From Lumbricus terrestris (taxonomy: Eukaryota; Annelida; Clitellata; Crassiclitellata; Lumbricidae), in NCBI GenBank assembly GCA_949752735.1, contig OX457052.1, positions 13,305,037-13,369,036 on the forward strand: 64,000 nucleotides of DNA. Reading direction: 5' to 3'. Shown here one piece after another: positions 1 through 11,000 of this stretch. Below the pieces are notes generated by a model that did not search any database, was not told where the DNA came from, and saw only the letters and a list, made by a program, of their open reading frames with translations. Position numbers and translations under genes: made by a program. Within the stretch, counting starts at the first letter, position 1, and each line of letters opens with the position of its first letter.

Positions 1-66
1 GGATTCGAACCTGCAACAATCCGGCTGCAAGGCAGCGAACATACCCACTACACCACCGCGCTCCAC
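1..66 (-). repeat. tRNA-derived SINE head, cut by window edge
   Basis: Read on the minus strand, this has an A-box-like TGGTGTAGTGG followed by a B box GGTTCGAATCC, as in a Pol III promoter of a tRNA-derived SINE. The SINE body continues beyond position 1. It belongs to the same family as the copies at 1030-1245 and 49035-49262. Confidence 0.7.
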
Positions 67-1029
67 ACAGTGCTATAGTTAAATTATTTTAATCAACGCA
101 AAATGTTCGGCACAAAATGGAGATACCTGTGCAGGTGTTTGGAGCGGTACATCTTGTACCAGCGATGCAATTTGAACACGTTGCTGAAAAGTAAATTATT
201 GCAGAATGAAGTCACAAAAACTGTAAAATATGAATCTCGTATCGTTACCACAAATTTTCATCATAACATCTTTGTTAAACTACTTAAAATTAATTTGGGC
301 AAACTTTTCTGCGCCAAGTTATTTTTTCTATTAGGCCTACACCTTACTGTATATGAGACTTACTGTACCTACTACCTGTGCATGTATACCGGTACAGGCC
401 TGTTTGCGTAACTTGTTTAATTTTTCTTATTATTGCCAAGCACCGAGTTAAGCTTTGATTGGAAGTTGATACAAAGAGATAAGTACATTCTGGTTTCACG
501 AGGATAAATGAGGTCGTTTTTGTTTCTGTATCATTCATTGTATCTTTTATTGACCTGTTGCAATAACACCAATTCCATCTAGTCGGAATTGACATGTAGG
601 ACCTATATACTGAATCATTTGGCTTTTCTATCGAACCAAGGCTTCTATTTCCAAATGCAGTTATACAAGACGGCAAGCTGTTTCCAATTTTGCGCATAAT
701 AGCTGCGTGATAGAAGACGCGATAGATGGAGGGGATGCTGCTTCTAATGATTGCAGAGGATAACATTCCGCTCTGTTGCTTACTCTGCACAGCATCATAA
801 AGAGATCATGAGTTTGCACTTAGCGACTGGTTAGCTATTGATTCCGAACTTGACACGCTAGTCGTTGCTTAAGTTACAGATAACTGCCACCCTGGCGAGA
901 TGAATACAGCCTTCAATCACAAGTAACACGCCATAAAACAAATCATAAGACCTAATCACGTGCGTCAAAATGTAGGCCTACCGGGCGTAAACTACGTACG
1001 TCATTCTAATGCAATTTTTTATATTTATT
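67..1029. other. non-coding; contains a dispersed repeat
   Basis: No convincing gene. About 118-225 resembles 43585-43690 (shared CAGGTGTTTGGAGCGG core and following text), so it is a low-copy dispersed repeat of unknown type. Open frames here on either strand show no domain or coding character. Confidence 0.5.
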
Positions 1030-1245
1030 TCTCCATTTCTATAGCGTCCTTTAAAACTCTCTACTCAGAGGCGCTCCCGACTACAGAGCGGACACTGCAT
1101 AGGAGTTTCACGCCAAAGCGCCCAAGCAATTGCGAATGAAGGACATGCTCGAGGTCCCTACCTACGCGGCGACTTGAGGTGGATTCGAACCACGAACTTT
1201 CCGGCTCCAAGGCGACGATGCCACCACTACACCAACGCGCCACAC
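1030..1245 (-). repeat. tRNA-derived SINE, near complete
   Basis: The minus strand reads from the tRNA-like head (A box near 1230, B box GGTTCGAATCC near 1190) through the body to a tail with CTATAGAAATGG and T/A-rich sequence. The body matches 49035-49262. The tail motif AGAGGCGCT is shared with a LINE 3' end at 2600-2700. Confidence 0.8.
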
Positions 1246-1354
1246 GGCGCCTACTATACGTGATTTCTCATATAATTTTATATCTTTGCTTCTACTTATT
1301 ATTAGACAGACGAGGAAATGTTTGCACAAGTGTCCTCAATCGCATTTGTATCTA

Positions 1355-1430
1355 AACATTTATATAGCGCCTCTCTCATAATAGACTATTCAGAGGCGCT
1401 TTCAGTACAGAAGACCCGGGGAAAAGAAAC
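1355..1430 (-). repeat. SINE tail fragment
   Basis: Contains the SINE tail signature (TTATATAGCGCCTCT then CAGAGGCGCT) without a tRNA head. It is a 3' fragment of the same family as 1030-1245. Confidence 0.55.
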
Positions 1431-2329
1431 GCCTTGAGAGAGCGGGAGGTTGCGGGGAAGAGTCAAGGAGGCAGACCGCAAAACTGAAATGCATGCTTTA
1501 CTGGACTGCCTGTTCGAGCGCATGGACGCCCACAGAAAATATTGTGCAGGAAGGGCAAATCTCGATGGTCACGGTTAAAGTTTTTTTGTTGCAAGAGGTT
1601 GGAAATGCAAGGCAGGAAATTAGGAACATACGTGGGTATTTTTTTATAGAGGTTTTCTAATGCAAATTTGTTAGAATCACTTTTAAATTTTTTTATTATG
1701 AATTATAGCTTCTTTAGTGCAAAGAAATTTTGTAACAACCAAAAAGTAGCAGTTAAAAATAGGTTTCAACTTTGGGCGGGCGCCCATGATCGAGCGTATG
1801 GTACATGCACTTTCTTCTAATAAAAATAGTCTATATACTTTCTGCATGTTCAGCTATGGTGTGATTCCACAGAAACCTATAGTAGCAGATAATTTATACT
1901 GAGAGTGCACTTACGGGTCGTGCACGTCGTGCCGGTCCATCCAGTCTGACATCTTCTGCCCTGACGTGATTCTTGCACATAAATGATTCTACCACAGCTC
2001 ATCGTGCTATTAAAAATGGTAAATTTAACTAGGCTATACATGTAGACCTATAATAAGATAGCATCAGACTGAGTTTATTAAATAGCAGGGCGGTTATGAT
2101 GTGTTTTTTTTTTAAAGAAGTCAACGATTTCTTCATAGCAAGCAATAGGCTATTAATTTAATCGACATTGAAAGAAGGAACAGAAAATTGATTATATTTA
2201 TAGATAAAATGGGCGCTTAACATTTTTTCAACATGAAGTATAAGCTAAACTCAATCACAATGTCGTCTTAACATAACCTCGCGTTCACTGTCAAGGCACA
2301 TAAAAAATTCGGTTAAAATTAATTTGGGC
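1431..2329. other. no gene seen
   Basis: AT-rich intergenic or intronic DNA. I see no coding exon, repeat unit or RNA gene. Confidence 0.4.
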
Positions 2330-2706
2330 CTGATTCATGCGCTGATCTACTAATTCACCAATTAATTGGGTCTTGCCCCAAAATATCTGACTAATGTTTT
2401 ACTTCGTCCTCGCTCAGCTTCCTCCCATCGTCCGCTTCGCTCATCCAACAGACTTGACCTATTGGTTCCTCGGTCTAGAACTGCTATGGCTCAGTCTCGA
2501 TCTTTTGTCTCAATTGGTCCTTCTCTCTGGAATGCTCTTTCTCCTTCTGTTCGCTCTACACTTCTGTCTGTCAGTCTCTCCTCTGCTCTGTCTCTTCTCA
2601 AAACCTGCTTCTTCTCACGGGGCCTTGCGCACTGGGAGCGCCTCTGAACGGTTCACCCTACTAGAGGCGCTTTATAAATGTTTAAATACAAAAACAAAAC
2701 AAAAAT
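2330..2706 (+). mobile_element. LINE 3' end (C-terminus of RT ORF + tail)
   Basis: An open frame at 2366-2647 encodes about 93 residues containing PSLWNALSPSVRS and ending LAHWERL. That is the usual extreme C-terminus of a non-LTR retrotransposon ORF2 (established family knowledge). The stop is followed by a short 3' UTR with GAGGCGCTTTATAAATG, also seen in the SINE tails here. It is a 5'-truncated copy with no RT catalytic motifs. Confidence 0.75.
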
Positions 2707-2798
2707 AATTTATTCATAAATTCCTAGCAGCAAGTTAACCCTTTAAGTTTAATCAACGTCTAGGTCAGAAACAAAATAAATGCAAAATCTGCACTTAC

Positions 2799-2906
2799 TA
2801 CACGGTTGTACATCGTCCCCTCCCTCTGCCAGAGCAGCTCCTCCTTGTCACTGGATTGCAGTTTTGCTTCGTAACTGCGATGTAATACGTATAAGTCTCG
2901 AAGTGA
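2799..2906 (-). CDS. candidate internal exon, unknown protein
   Basis: A minus-strand 108-nt block has an acceptor (ACTTTGCAG) just above 2906 and a donor (GTAAGT) just below 2799. It is exactly 36 codons, phase 0-0. The peptide starts SLRDLYVLHRSYEAK and is rich in charged residues, like a helical region. I do not recognise the protein. It could be an exon of a separate minus-strand gene downstream of the EGF gene, or chance. Confidence 0.35.
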
Positions 2907-3066
2907 CTGCAAAGTTCCCGGCACATTTGGTTGGAAGGGTAAAACAGGTTTGTACAATGCGCATGTAAAAGAATGCTCGATTTATCGATAGTTAGCGAAA
3001 AATTTATGTAACATGGTTATTAATTTATTTCACAAGTCGATGAGACGATAGATTATAGGCCATTCA

Positions 3067-3320
3067 CAGTGGCGTAGCCAAGGGGGTTTCGGAGGTTAAA
3101 ACCCCATGGCTTAAGAAAAAAAGTTTTTTAAAGGTTATTTATCCACTTAAATAAGAAAAACAAAATAATTGCTTGTAGTAACAAATGTTTTCTTACTTTA
3201 TTCCATATGTTACTTTAGTCCCTTCTTATCTACTGTAATACTGTTGGGTTGGTGTCAGGAAGGGCATTCGGCCTGGTCATAAACCTCCCCCATCATCATA
3301 AATTTCTGGCTACGCCACTG
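3067..3320. mobile_element. hAT-type MITE
   Basis: Ends CAGTGGCGTAGCCAAGG and (inverted) CTTGGCTACGCCACTG-like, flanked by 8-bp duplications GCCATTCA / GCTATTCA (one mismatch). It has no coding capacity. It is related to 5996-6163, sharing the GGGTTAAAACCCC and GGTTTTTTAA-type interior. Confidence 0.8.
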
Positions 3321-3328
3321 GCTATTCA

Positions 3329-5478
3329 AGCTACATTAACGCATTATTCGAGAATGAAAAGAGACAGTAATAGCTGCTAACGAAAACGCGAAGTTATTCA
3401 AAAAGAGTCTACCTTTCAACGCAATCCTGAATCGACAGCATCAACAGCGTCAGCTCCAACAATTGAAATTTCATTATTGATTGATGTTGCTAGTTTTCAC
3501 AACCTGTATTATCTCTGATCACCTGCGCCAATGTGGTTCTACCTCGTAAATAATATAGACGCAGGCTAGTTATTATCTCAGTCTTAATGAGGTTCTCGTA
3601 CGACTGATTCAGGCTTATCAATTGTAGGCCTATGATAGATTTCAAATAGGCCTACAATTGACGCGGCACAATACGCTTTAACACTGTTGGAACCGATGCA
3701 AGTGTAAATCAATACGAAAACTAGGACGCTTTAGATTATGACAATAATAATTATCCTTTTCCATAATGTGACACTTCAGGCATCAAGGGTAGCCTACAGT
3801 TTACTGCAGTAACCGCAGTTCTCGACAACTACGCACTGCTGTAGACCTACATGTGACGGTGCTTGTAACAATTGAATTTGGGATGTAATTAGACTATGTA
3901 ATTAAGGGGGTTCCAGTAGGCTCTAGGTTCGAATAACTAGTCTATGCGCTTTGTTTCTTATGTGCATAGATATGTGCGCGCATGTGCTCGCAATGGAAAA
4001 TAAGCCAAACCAAGCCCAGGATTTAAATGCAGTGGAAATGGAAGAGGGGCACAATGAGATCCATTTTGCTCCGGATCTCGACTCTACATGTAGCAGCTGG
4101 CCAGTATTCGAGAAACGTAAAACTGTTGCAATTTGATACACTATTGCTAGATATGACTTTGACCGCAACACCCTGAATTTTAGGCAAGAATAAAATAATA
4201 GGCTAGGCTACTCATTATAGGCGAAGATGGAGTTGTGTAAAAGCCAAAGTAAACTATAGTCTTCATTAAATGATTTAGAACACTTGATCTGGTTCACATG
4301 CAGCTCGTGTCTTTCGTTTTAAGACGATTTCAACTACCCGAGGGAAAACTTAGAACAATTGATAATGATCGAAGAATTATCCCGGATCTCGATTCCTGCA
4401 ATTGGAAAAATTACTGCAGAACGGGGGCAGATTAATTAAACTGGCGAAGGCAATTACGAGCATTTGACGTTGACGAATATGAAACACCTCTGAAATGGAT
4501 TATTCAATAACATGGAGCTCTTAGATTAAAATTGAAAATGCATTCTCTACGTCATTAAAAAGGCAGCAAATGGAAGCACAAGGTCATAGTGAGTGAGTTA
4601 TAATGATGGCACCAAGAGTTTAATATTTTCTAAACGGAGTTCGATTTCTGTAGAGTCAAACTATAAATGTGACGAACATAATTATTTAGCCTACACGATG
4701 GAGAGGAGAGTCACACGAGGAATTGCCTCTGAATTGAACGAGCACGAATTTTAAGGTAGAATGAAGTACCAATAGGACAATAATTGATCCCATCGCTGTC
4801 TTAGCTCGAGTATAGTTAGGACTATTTCACTTATTACCCGACAGCTATAAGAAAATGATAGGGCCTACAGTCCCTACACTATGATAGGGGAATTGTAGGT
4901 CTATCGGGTTTTGAGACTAGCGAAGCACAGGCTGTGCACATCAAGGCAACTATAGATGATTACGCGATATTTATTGTATAGCCTAATATCAGTGTGCTTA
5001 ATTTGCCTAGACAAAAACTCTTCGATTTATGGTACCATCATAATATTATTATATCAAGCAAAGCCGTACGGCAGCATTATTGTAGAGTCTATGTCTATGC
5101 CTGCCTACCCGTTAAGCTATTGAAACAATAAAAATTATGAAGCTAACATATACATGTACAATATCCTTTTACAGTCAACGAGTAGATTTATCCAGAACTC
5201 CAAATGACTGCCATTTAAAACCTTTCAGCTGTTCTCAACCTTGTGATCGTCTATTATATGCAATTAGAGATGTAAGTTTATTGTATGCAGGCCTATACAA
5301 TATACATTGTCTAAATTAAATGCATTTTGGCATATAATTGCTTACAGTATAGAAGCACAGCATGACCATGAAACCGATATAATAATTGTGTCGAATAAAC
5401 TGTACACGAGGGGAGTCGCAGTTAGGGTAGGCCAACTCATTTGCCAGACATCTGCATTGAAATGATACATAAGAGTAA
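3329..5478. other. no gene seen
   Basis: About 2.1 kb of AT-rich DNA with several GTAGGCCTA-type motifs. Short open frames at 3923-4171 overlap on both strands without splice or domain support, so I do not call them. Confidence 0.4.
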
Positions 5479-6736
5479 CTTGGAAGTCCTACACGTTAAG
5501 CTGCGACAGCTGAATGATGTCAATATTAAGTCCGCATACCAGTGGCAGTTCTAGAGTTATGGACTGTGGGTTAATAAATGCTTTGGCCAATCCTTCCACT
5601 CCCCTCACCTCCCATAAAAATGCATATACATTTTCAATTTTTCATACCCAGTTGCCCATTAAGTTCCAGCAACCTGCTTAATTTAAAACTAACCGACATT
5701 TTTTGGCCGACATTTTTATAAACAGAATAATTTCTAAAATATGATTACTTCATTATGAAAAGCGGAAAAAATATTTTTAAGCTGCTCATTAGAGTTTTAT
5801 CGACTTTATTTGTCTATTTAAAGTCAGTTGATCTAATGAGAATTAAGCTTGGGAGATTAGGAGACTTTGCCAACTCAAATCAATACAGGCAGGCACTGCA
5901 TGGCTAATTACACCTAACCCGGAGGAGCTGAAAATTTAATGTGAAAAGGGGCTCTAGCCCCTAGTCACCCTATAGTGCCTCAGTAAAACCGCAACCAGTG
6001 GCGTAGGCAAGGGGGGCGGTTTCGGGGGTTAAAACCCCTCATTGGCTCCGGGGAAAAAGGTTTTTTAAGGTTATTTTTCCATTTAAGTAAGAAAAAAAGC
6101 AAAAAACAAGGTTTCCGGCCATAAACCCCCCCCTCCAATCAAAAATTCCTGGCTACGCCACTAACCGCAACTCCATATATATATTTAACCAGTTGAGTTA
6201 TCCAGAACCCAGATGACTGCAATCTAAACCGTGCTCTAAATTAGATATCGAGTTTAACGAAGAAGAGCAGAAACTGATCAAGACAATTAATTTAGGTTTA
6301 GATGATTTTGAGATATAGATTACACACGTCAATATGGTCAATGACCTCTCGGATTTCAGTCATTAGAATAAATCAAACAAAGTCGCATTACAGCAATAAT
6401 AATAATAATAATAATAATCGTAATTATGTTGATTACTAAACTACATGATGCGATTGTAGAGTCTAATTTGCAAGTATACAATATATAGGCCTATATTGAA
6501 CACGTTACGTTGGGCGAAAGAAGTAAATATAGCCTATGCATATTGCATGCAGTATGGCAGTACAGCATAGCAGGAACTGTAGTTCTGTACATGTTGGTCA
6601 TACTACGACTATATAACAAGCTTGTTCTCTGTCAACTGTACAAATCACTGCCAACATGTTTAATCAATTATTGATCATAAGAATTATTCAGTACAAAATA
6701 CGTAGATCTATATAGTTCTACAACTGCGTCAATTTA
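5479..6736. repeat. ~1.2-kb duplicated segment, copy 1
   Basis: Highly similar, in the same orientation, to 62910-64000 at the window's right edge, through the shared end ACAACTGCGTCAATTTA. This copy carries a MITE (5996-6163) and a (TAA)n tract (about 6394-6418). The other copy lacks the MITE and has a CT/AT microsatellite instead. No coding content recognised. Confidence 0.85.
5996..6163. mobile_element. hAT-type MITE with visible empty site
   Basis: 168 bp, ends CAGTGGCGTAGGCAAGG and CTGGCTACGCCACTA, flanked by the 8-bp duplication ACCGCAAC on both sides. The paralogous copy at about 63395-63412 has one uninterrupted ACCGCCACT-like site, which confirms the insertion. Confidence 0.85.
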
Positions 6737-6772
6737 ATTTCCACTAGGCCTATTTGAGTTAAAACATCGTTC

Positions 6773-7087
6773 TCATTGTTCTGTTCGCATTTTTGTAGCG
6801 CCATTTTCAGCAGATGTAGGTCTATCACCGGATTCTTTAGCCTCTTGATCGTGGCCAAAGGTTTCGACTGTTGGAGGAAGAGAGTCAGTTGCTGATGCCA
6901 TGAAGGTGTCGTTCGTATAGTAGTTGAAGCTCGATTGGTAACTGCGATGCGAAATACCGCCGTTCACCGCACACTCTGTCGAACATTCCGATAACGTCAT
7001 GTGGTTTACATTAGAACAGAGCTCGTTGAGACCCATACGCTTTGCTTCAACTGAAACATTATTAGATGTGTTCCAGCAGCCTGTCAA
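6773..7087 (-). CDS. possible alternative cytoplasmic-tail exon of the EGF gene
   Basis: A 104-residue open frame lies on the EGF gene's strand, ~750 bp below its transmembrane exon. It is hydrophilic, Ser/Thr/Glu-rich, has a tyrosine pair in NYYTND, and ends MRTEQ. A TTGACAG acceptor precedes the third codon region. The transmembrane exon contains an internal GTAGGAAA that could act as donor and bypass its own stop. This would give a second tail. All splicing is inferred, and it may be a chance frame. Confidence 0.3.
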   Translation of the reverse strand: MTGCWNTSNNVSVEAKRMGLNELCSNVNHMTLSECSTECAVNGGISHRSYQSSFNYYTNDTFMASATDSLPPTVETFGHDQEAKESGDRPTSAENGATKMRTEQ

Positions 7088-7124
7088 CGGCGCTGTACTT
7101 TCTAATCACTCATTCAGTCATCAC

Positions 7125-7725
7125 AAGAATTTATATAGTGCTCCTTCAAGGCTACTACTCAGGAACGTTCCCGACACAACCTCGGCTACAGAGGACAGTT
7201 TTTAGATTGCGATAGAGCGTATCATGGAGGGGGGGCTTGGTAGCAGGCGCAGGTATCGGGGTAGCCAATTCCAGACCACATGACCAGCAACAGAGAAACC
7301 GTGTCTCTGCCTGATGGACGCCAAAGAGACAAGAATTCCGCTCTGTGCAGAGGGACGAAGGAAACGGCGGGCCTATGTATTGGAGCAGCAAAACTCCCTG
7401 AGATATAGGCGGGGCAAAACCAAGGAGGCAGTGCCACAAATCCTATGAACAATTCGCTGCGTGAGAGGTAGCCAGCGCAGACCATTCTGCATGTACTCAG
7501 AATACAATGCATACAATAGAAGTGAAATTTGATATCGCCCTCCTTACAAAGCTCAGAAGTGCACAAACGCCTCGACGGCGCAACTGCAATTGTACTGCAG
7601 AGCAATTACTGTGAATGAAGGACTTGCTCAAGGTTCCTACACAGTAATCGCCTTGGACGGGGATCGAACCCGTATTGTTCGTGTTACAGGCCGACCGCTT
7701 TAACCAATCGACCACCGTACCTCAC
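7125..7725 (-). repeat. tRNA-derived SINE, long or interrupted copy
   Basis: The minus-strand head at about 7655-7725 has A box TGGTCGATTGG and B box GGGTTCGATCCCC. The body motif AAGGACTTGCTCAAGG lies at 7617-7635 and the tail motif TTATATAGTGCTCCTTCAAGG at 7130-7150. The ~400 bp between are not in the other copies and may be an insertion or another subfamily. Several open frames inside are shadows. Confidence 0.6.
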
Positions 7726-7838
7726 ACAACGAACCGTGGTTGTGACAGAAATAGCCTACGCAAAACGAGGCGTGCCAATTCAAATGTCTAAATGAAAATA
7801 TTTCAAGACAAAGTCAGTAGCTCATAAAAAGCTGAAAA

Positions 7839-8068
7839 TTATTTCACTGTCGTTTTCGACGGTTTGGAAACGCCTACCGATGACTGCTTATTATGTAGGC
7901 TACATTCGTTTGTTTTCCTACCAGCCGTTGGTTTGTAGCGACAGCATTTCCTTTTCTTTACAGCCACACATATAATAATAACAACGAGGAAGATCACACA
8001 CACCGGAATCACAACTGAACAAGTCACAATTATTGTGATCAGTGGAAGCGACCCTCCAGCGACAGTTT
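7839..8068 (-). CDS. terminal exon: transmembrane segment and short tail
   Basis: The acceptor TTTTAG lies just above 8068, entered in phase 1. The exon encodes a short Gly/Ser linker, then about 27 hydrophobic residues ([15 protein letters not shown] through ICVAV) and the stop-transfer KKRK, followed by about 40 polar residues ending KTTVK and TAA. This fits a type I protein with EGF repeats outside and a short tail inside. An internal GTAGGAAA after KPTA could be an alternative donor. No clear AATAAA was seen just downstream. Confidence 0.7.
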
Positions 8069-11000
8069 CTAAAACGTGCAACAAATCAATTGGCTATTCA
8101 ACTTCCTGACCTCTATTATAGACCTTTTGTCATAAGTCAACCATTGTTTTGTTTATTTAATTTCTATTGCGAAAATTCACATTACATCACTCCATGGAAG
8201 TGCGCCAGAGGTGTTTGTTGCTCTTGCATAAACCATATTCAATACAATTAAAACAGAACATTCATTAATTAATTTCCATACATGGTCCTGATTTCAAGAA
8301 GAGACATCAGAGGTACATGTAGGCTTCTAAACACAAGTGGGCCTAGAGGCAAAGGGCTGCCAACTCGAATTTATTTCGAGAATTCTTGGCGAATCTACAT
8401 AGCGCCTCGTCTGAAGACCGACTCAGAGGTGAAGAATAATAATTATTGATACTAACTAGCATGATTAGTCGGTTAGCCTATAGCCTAATATACCTACTCC
8501 TGAAAAATTACGCATAGCGAAACATTTGACTAAGTATAACAGCAGAGCCATGGCTAATCAAAATTCACACGCCCTGTGAGGTGCCACTCAGCATAATTTA
8601 TACATCAGTTGACTGACGATAAACAAGTTCAGAGTTCAAGTGTGGCGCCGCACACCGAAATGAGCATTAAGTCGGAGATTACACATCAGAGATATTAGAG
8701 AAATAGTATTTTTTAATTTTTTTATTTTTTGTGAAAAAAGTTAATAAAAAAAATTTTTAACAACAAATTTTGAATTTTTTTTCAAAAGACAAGTAGCCAA
8801 GCTATTTTAATGCTCTTGCTTTGCAAAATTTTTTTAAAATTAATTTAATTTAATTAATCAATTAATTTAATTAAATCACTTTTTTCCTTGTATCTTCGGC
8901 TAGGATTAAGCTAGAGCAATAATTTTTGTGTCAGTTTGTCGCCTGAGACAAGGCCTTTGAAATGATGCATCAAACGCAATATGTTGCAAAATCACCTTAA
9001 TGCTCATTTCGGTGTGCGGCGCCACAAGTATTCTTTTCGTCCTCAATGAACCCCCCCCACTTCTATCAGCTGCTCTGGCTCCTTACTCTAGTCTCTATGG
9101 CAACCGGACTCGGTCCGGGTCCTCCACTGGACATTGATCTTTTCGACAACCCCTCTGATACATATATATATTCGTTTTATTGAGAATCTCGCTGACACAC
9201 CGCAGCCAGTTACCAATAATAAATGATTAAGACAAATCATGACAATTCAAACAACTGGGTGGAAGTCAGAAAGAGGGGCAATGGTCGAGTATCTGTAAAG
9301 TACTCGAGAAATGTAATTTCTTTCGTCCTTAATTGGTAGTTCAAAACTGTGAGGACGAGGACGCAGCGCTCGTGAATAATCTGGTGCCCAGCGCACAGCT
9401 TCAGAGCAGCGCTTTAGACATGTGCATTCGGAGCTTGCGATTATGCCGCCGGTGACTTTTACAGCTCTCAGTGAGTAGCGGTTTTGTAGTTCTCAGAGCA
9501 TTGCTCTGCTTAGTAAGCGTTTAAGTAAGACATTTGATCCAGTAACATGGGACGCCGTGTTGTAATGGGTATGTTTGTGTTCTTGCAGCCGTAGGGCTGC
9601 AGGTTCGAATCCACTTCAAGCCACCGCGTAGGGACCTGAAGCAATTTCTTCACTCGCAATAATTGCGAGTGAAGAACTTGCGGTAATTATTGCTCGGGCA
9701 CTTCCTCGTGAAACTCCGATGCAGTGTCGGCGCTGTAGTCGGGAGTGCTTCTCAGTAGTGAGCTTGAAGGGGAGCAGAAAAAGGTCATCAATTATTCTGG
9801 CAGGGAAAATTGGTTTATTTTCCAGACATTTCGACCAAACGACTAAAAAAAGGTCATCAGATTTTTTCTGGCAAAGATCACCGAAAATTTTGACCCCCCC
9901 TTTGAAAATTTCTGTATCGGACCATGATAGGCCTATACGTTGACACGAACCTTTACACTGAAAATCGTCCACTAGCTCAAAGCCAGGATCGCATGAACAT
10001 GAATAATTTCCGATGTCATTGATGCAAACTTGATTGCAATTGGAAACTGCTCTCTGACATTCATCGATATCTGAAATTAAACGTCTAGAGATTCACTAGG
10101 CCCATTCAGGTTACTCAAAAGATGTATAGAAATTTTCACATAGATCCACTTGGTCTGAATCCGAAAGTTCTATTAGATGCTTGCTTCATCGATAAACGCC
10201 TAATCTAAGATATCGGTCCTCCGATTCAGTGCTGTTGATCATGCCTGTTAAAACCAGTCGAAAACACTTAAGTTTGATATGCAATATTTGCAACACATAG
10301 GCTAAAACTGACTACAAACTAATTACGAGCGCAATAAATTAATAGCATAAGGTATAGGAACCGCTATAACAAGTGCACATACAAACAAACAAACAATAAT
10401 AAACATAAAAACAAATAAACAATTTTTCTGAATTTAATACCCACCCTCGCACTGAAACTCGTTTATTAGCTCAAAGCCTTGGTTACATGAACATGAATAA
10501 TTTCCGATATTGTTTTCACATATCTGATTGCATTGGAATATCTCCATCCCGCATTCATCTTCATCTGTTGAACAGAGATCAACAAAAACATAATTTTTAA
10601 AGAAATAAATAGGCCTACTACTACCATGCAATACAAAGAAACTATAAAATTACTCCATAAAAAGGCAGATTTATAAATAAGTTATGTCTAGTAACCAGAG
10701 TGGAGAGATGCGTCGCCCGATGAGCGCCGCACATGCACAGAAAAGACTAAGGTCTATTAATCGCAATAACCTTCACATAGAAATTCGTTCACTAGCTGAA
10801 ATGCAGTTCACGTCGCAAATAAAGGTCTAATGTAGTTGCCGATGTTATTTTGGTTCACGCGATGGCGACATTTATTTATATCTACCACAAATAAACAAAC
10901 CATAGCTGTGTGTGGCACGGTGACCAATTGCGGTCGGCGGTTATTACGCTGTGTGTATAGGAACCGCGAGAAAGTCCTTTGCGAGCAGTTGTACATTTCA

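Noticed and set aside
3923..4171. Small gene with overlapping frames on both strands
   Set aside because: No splice, start-context or domain support.
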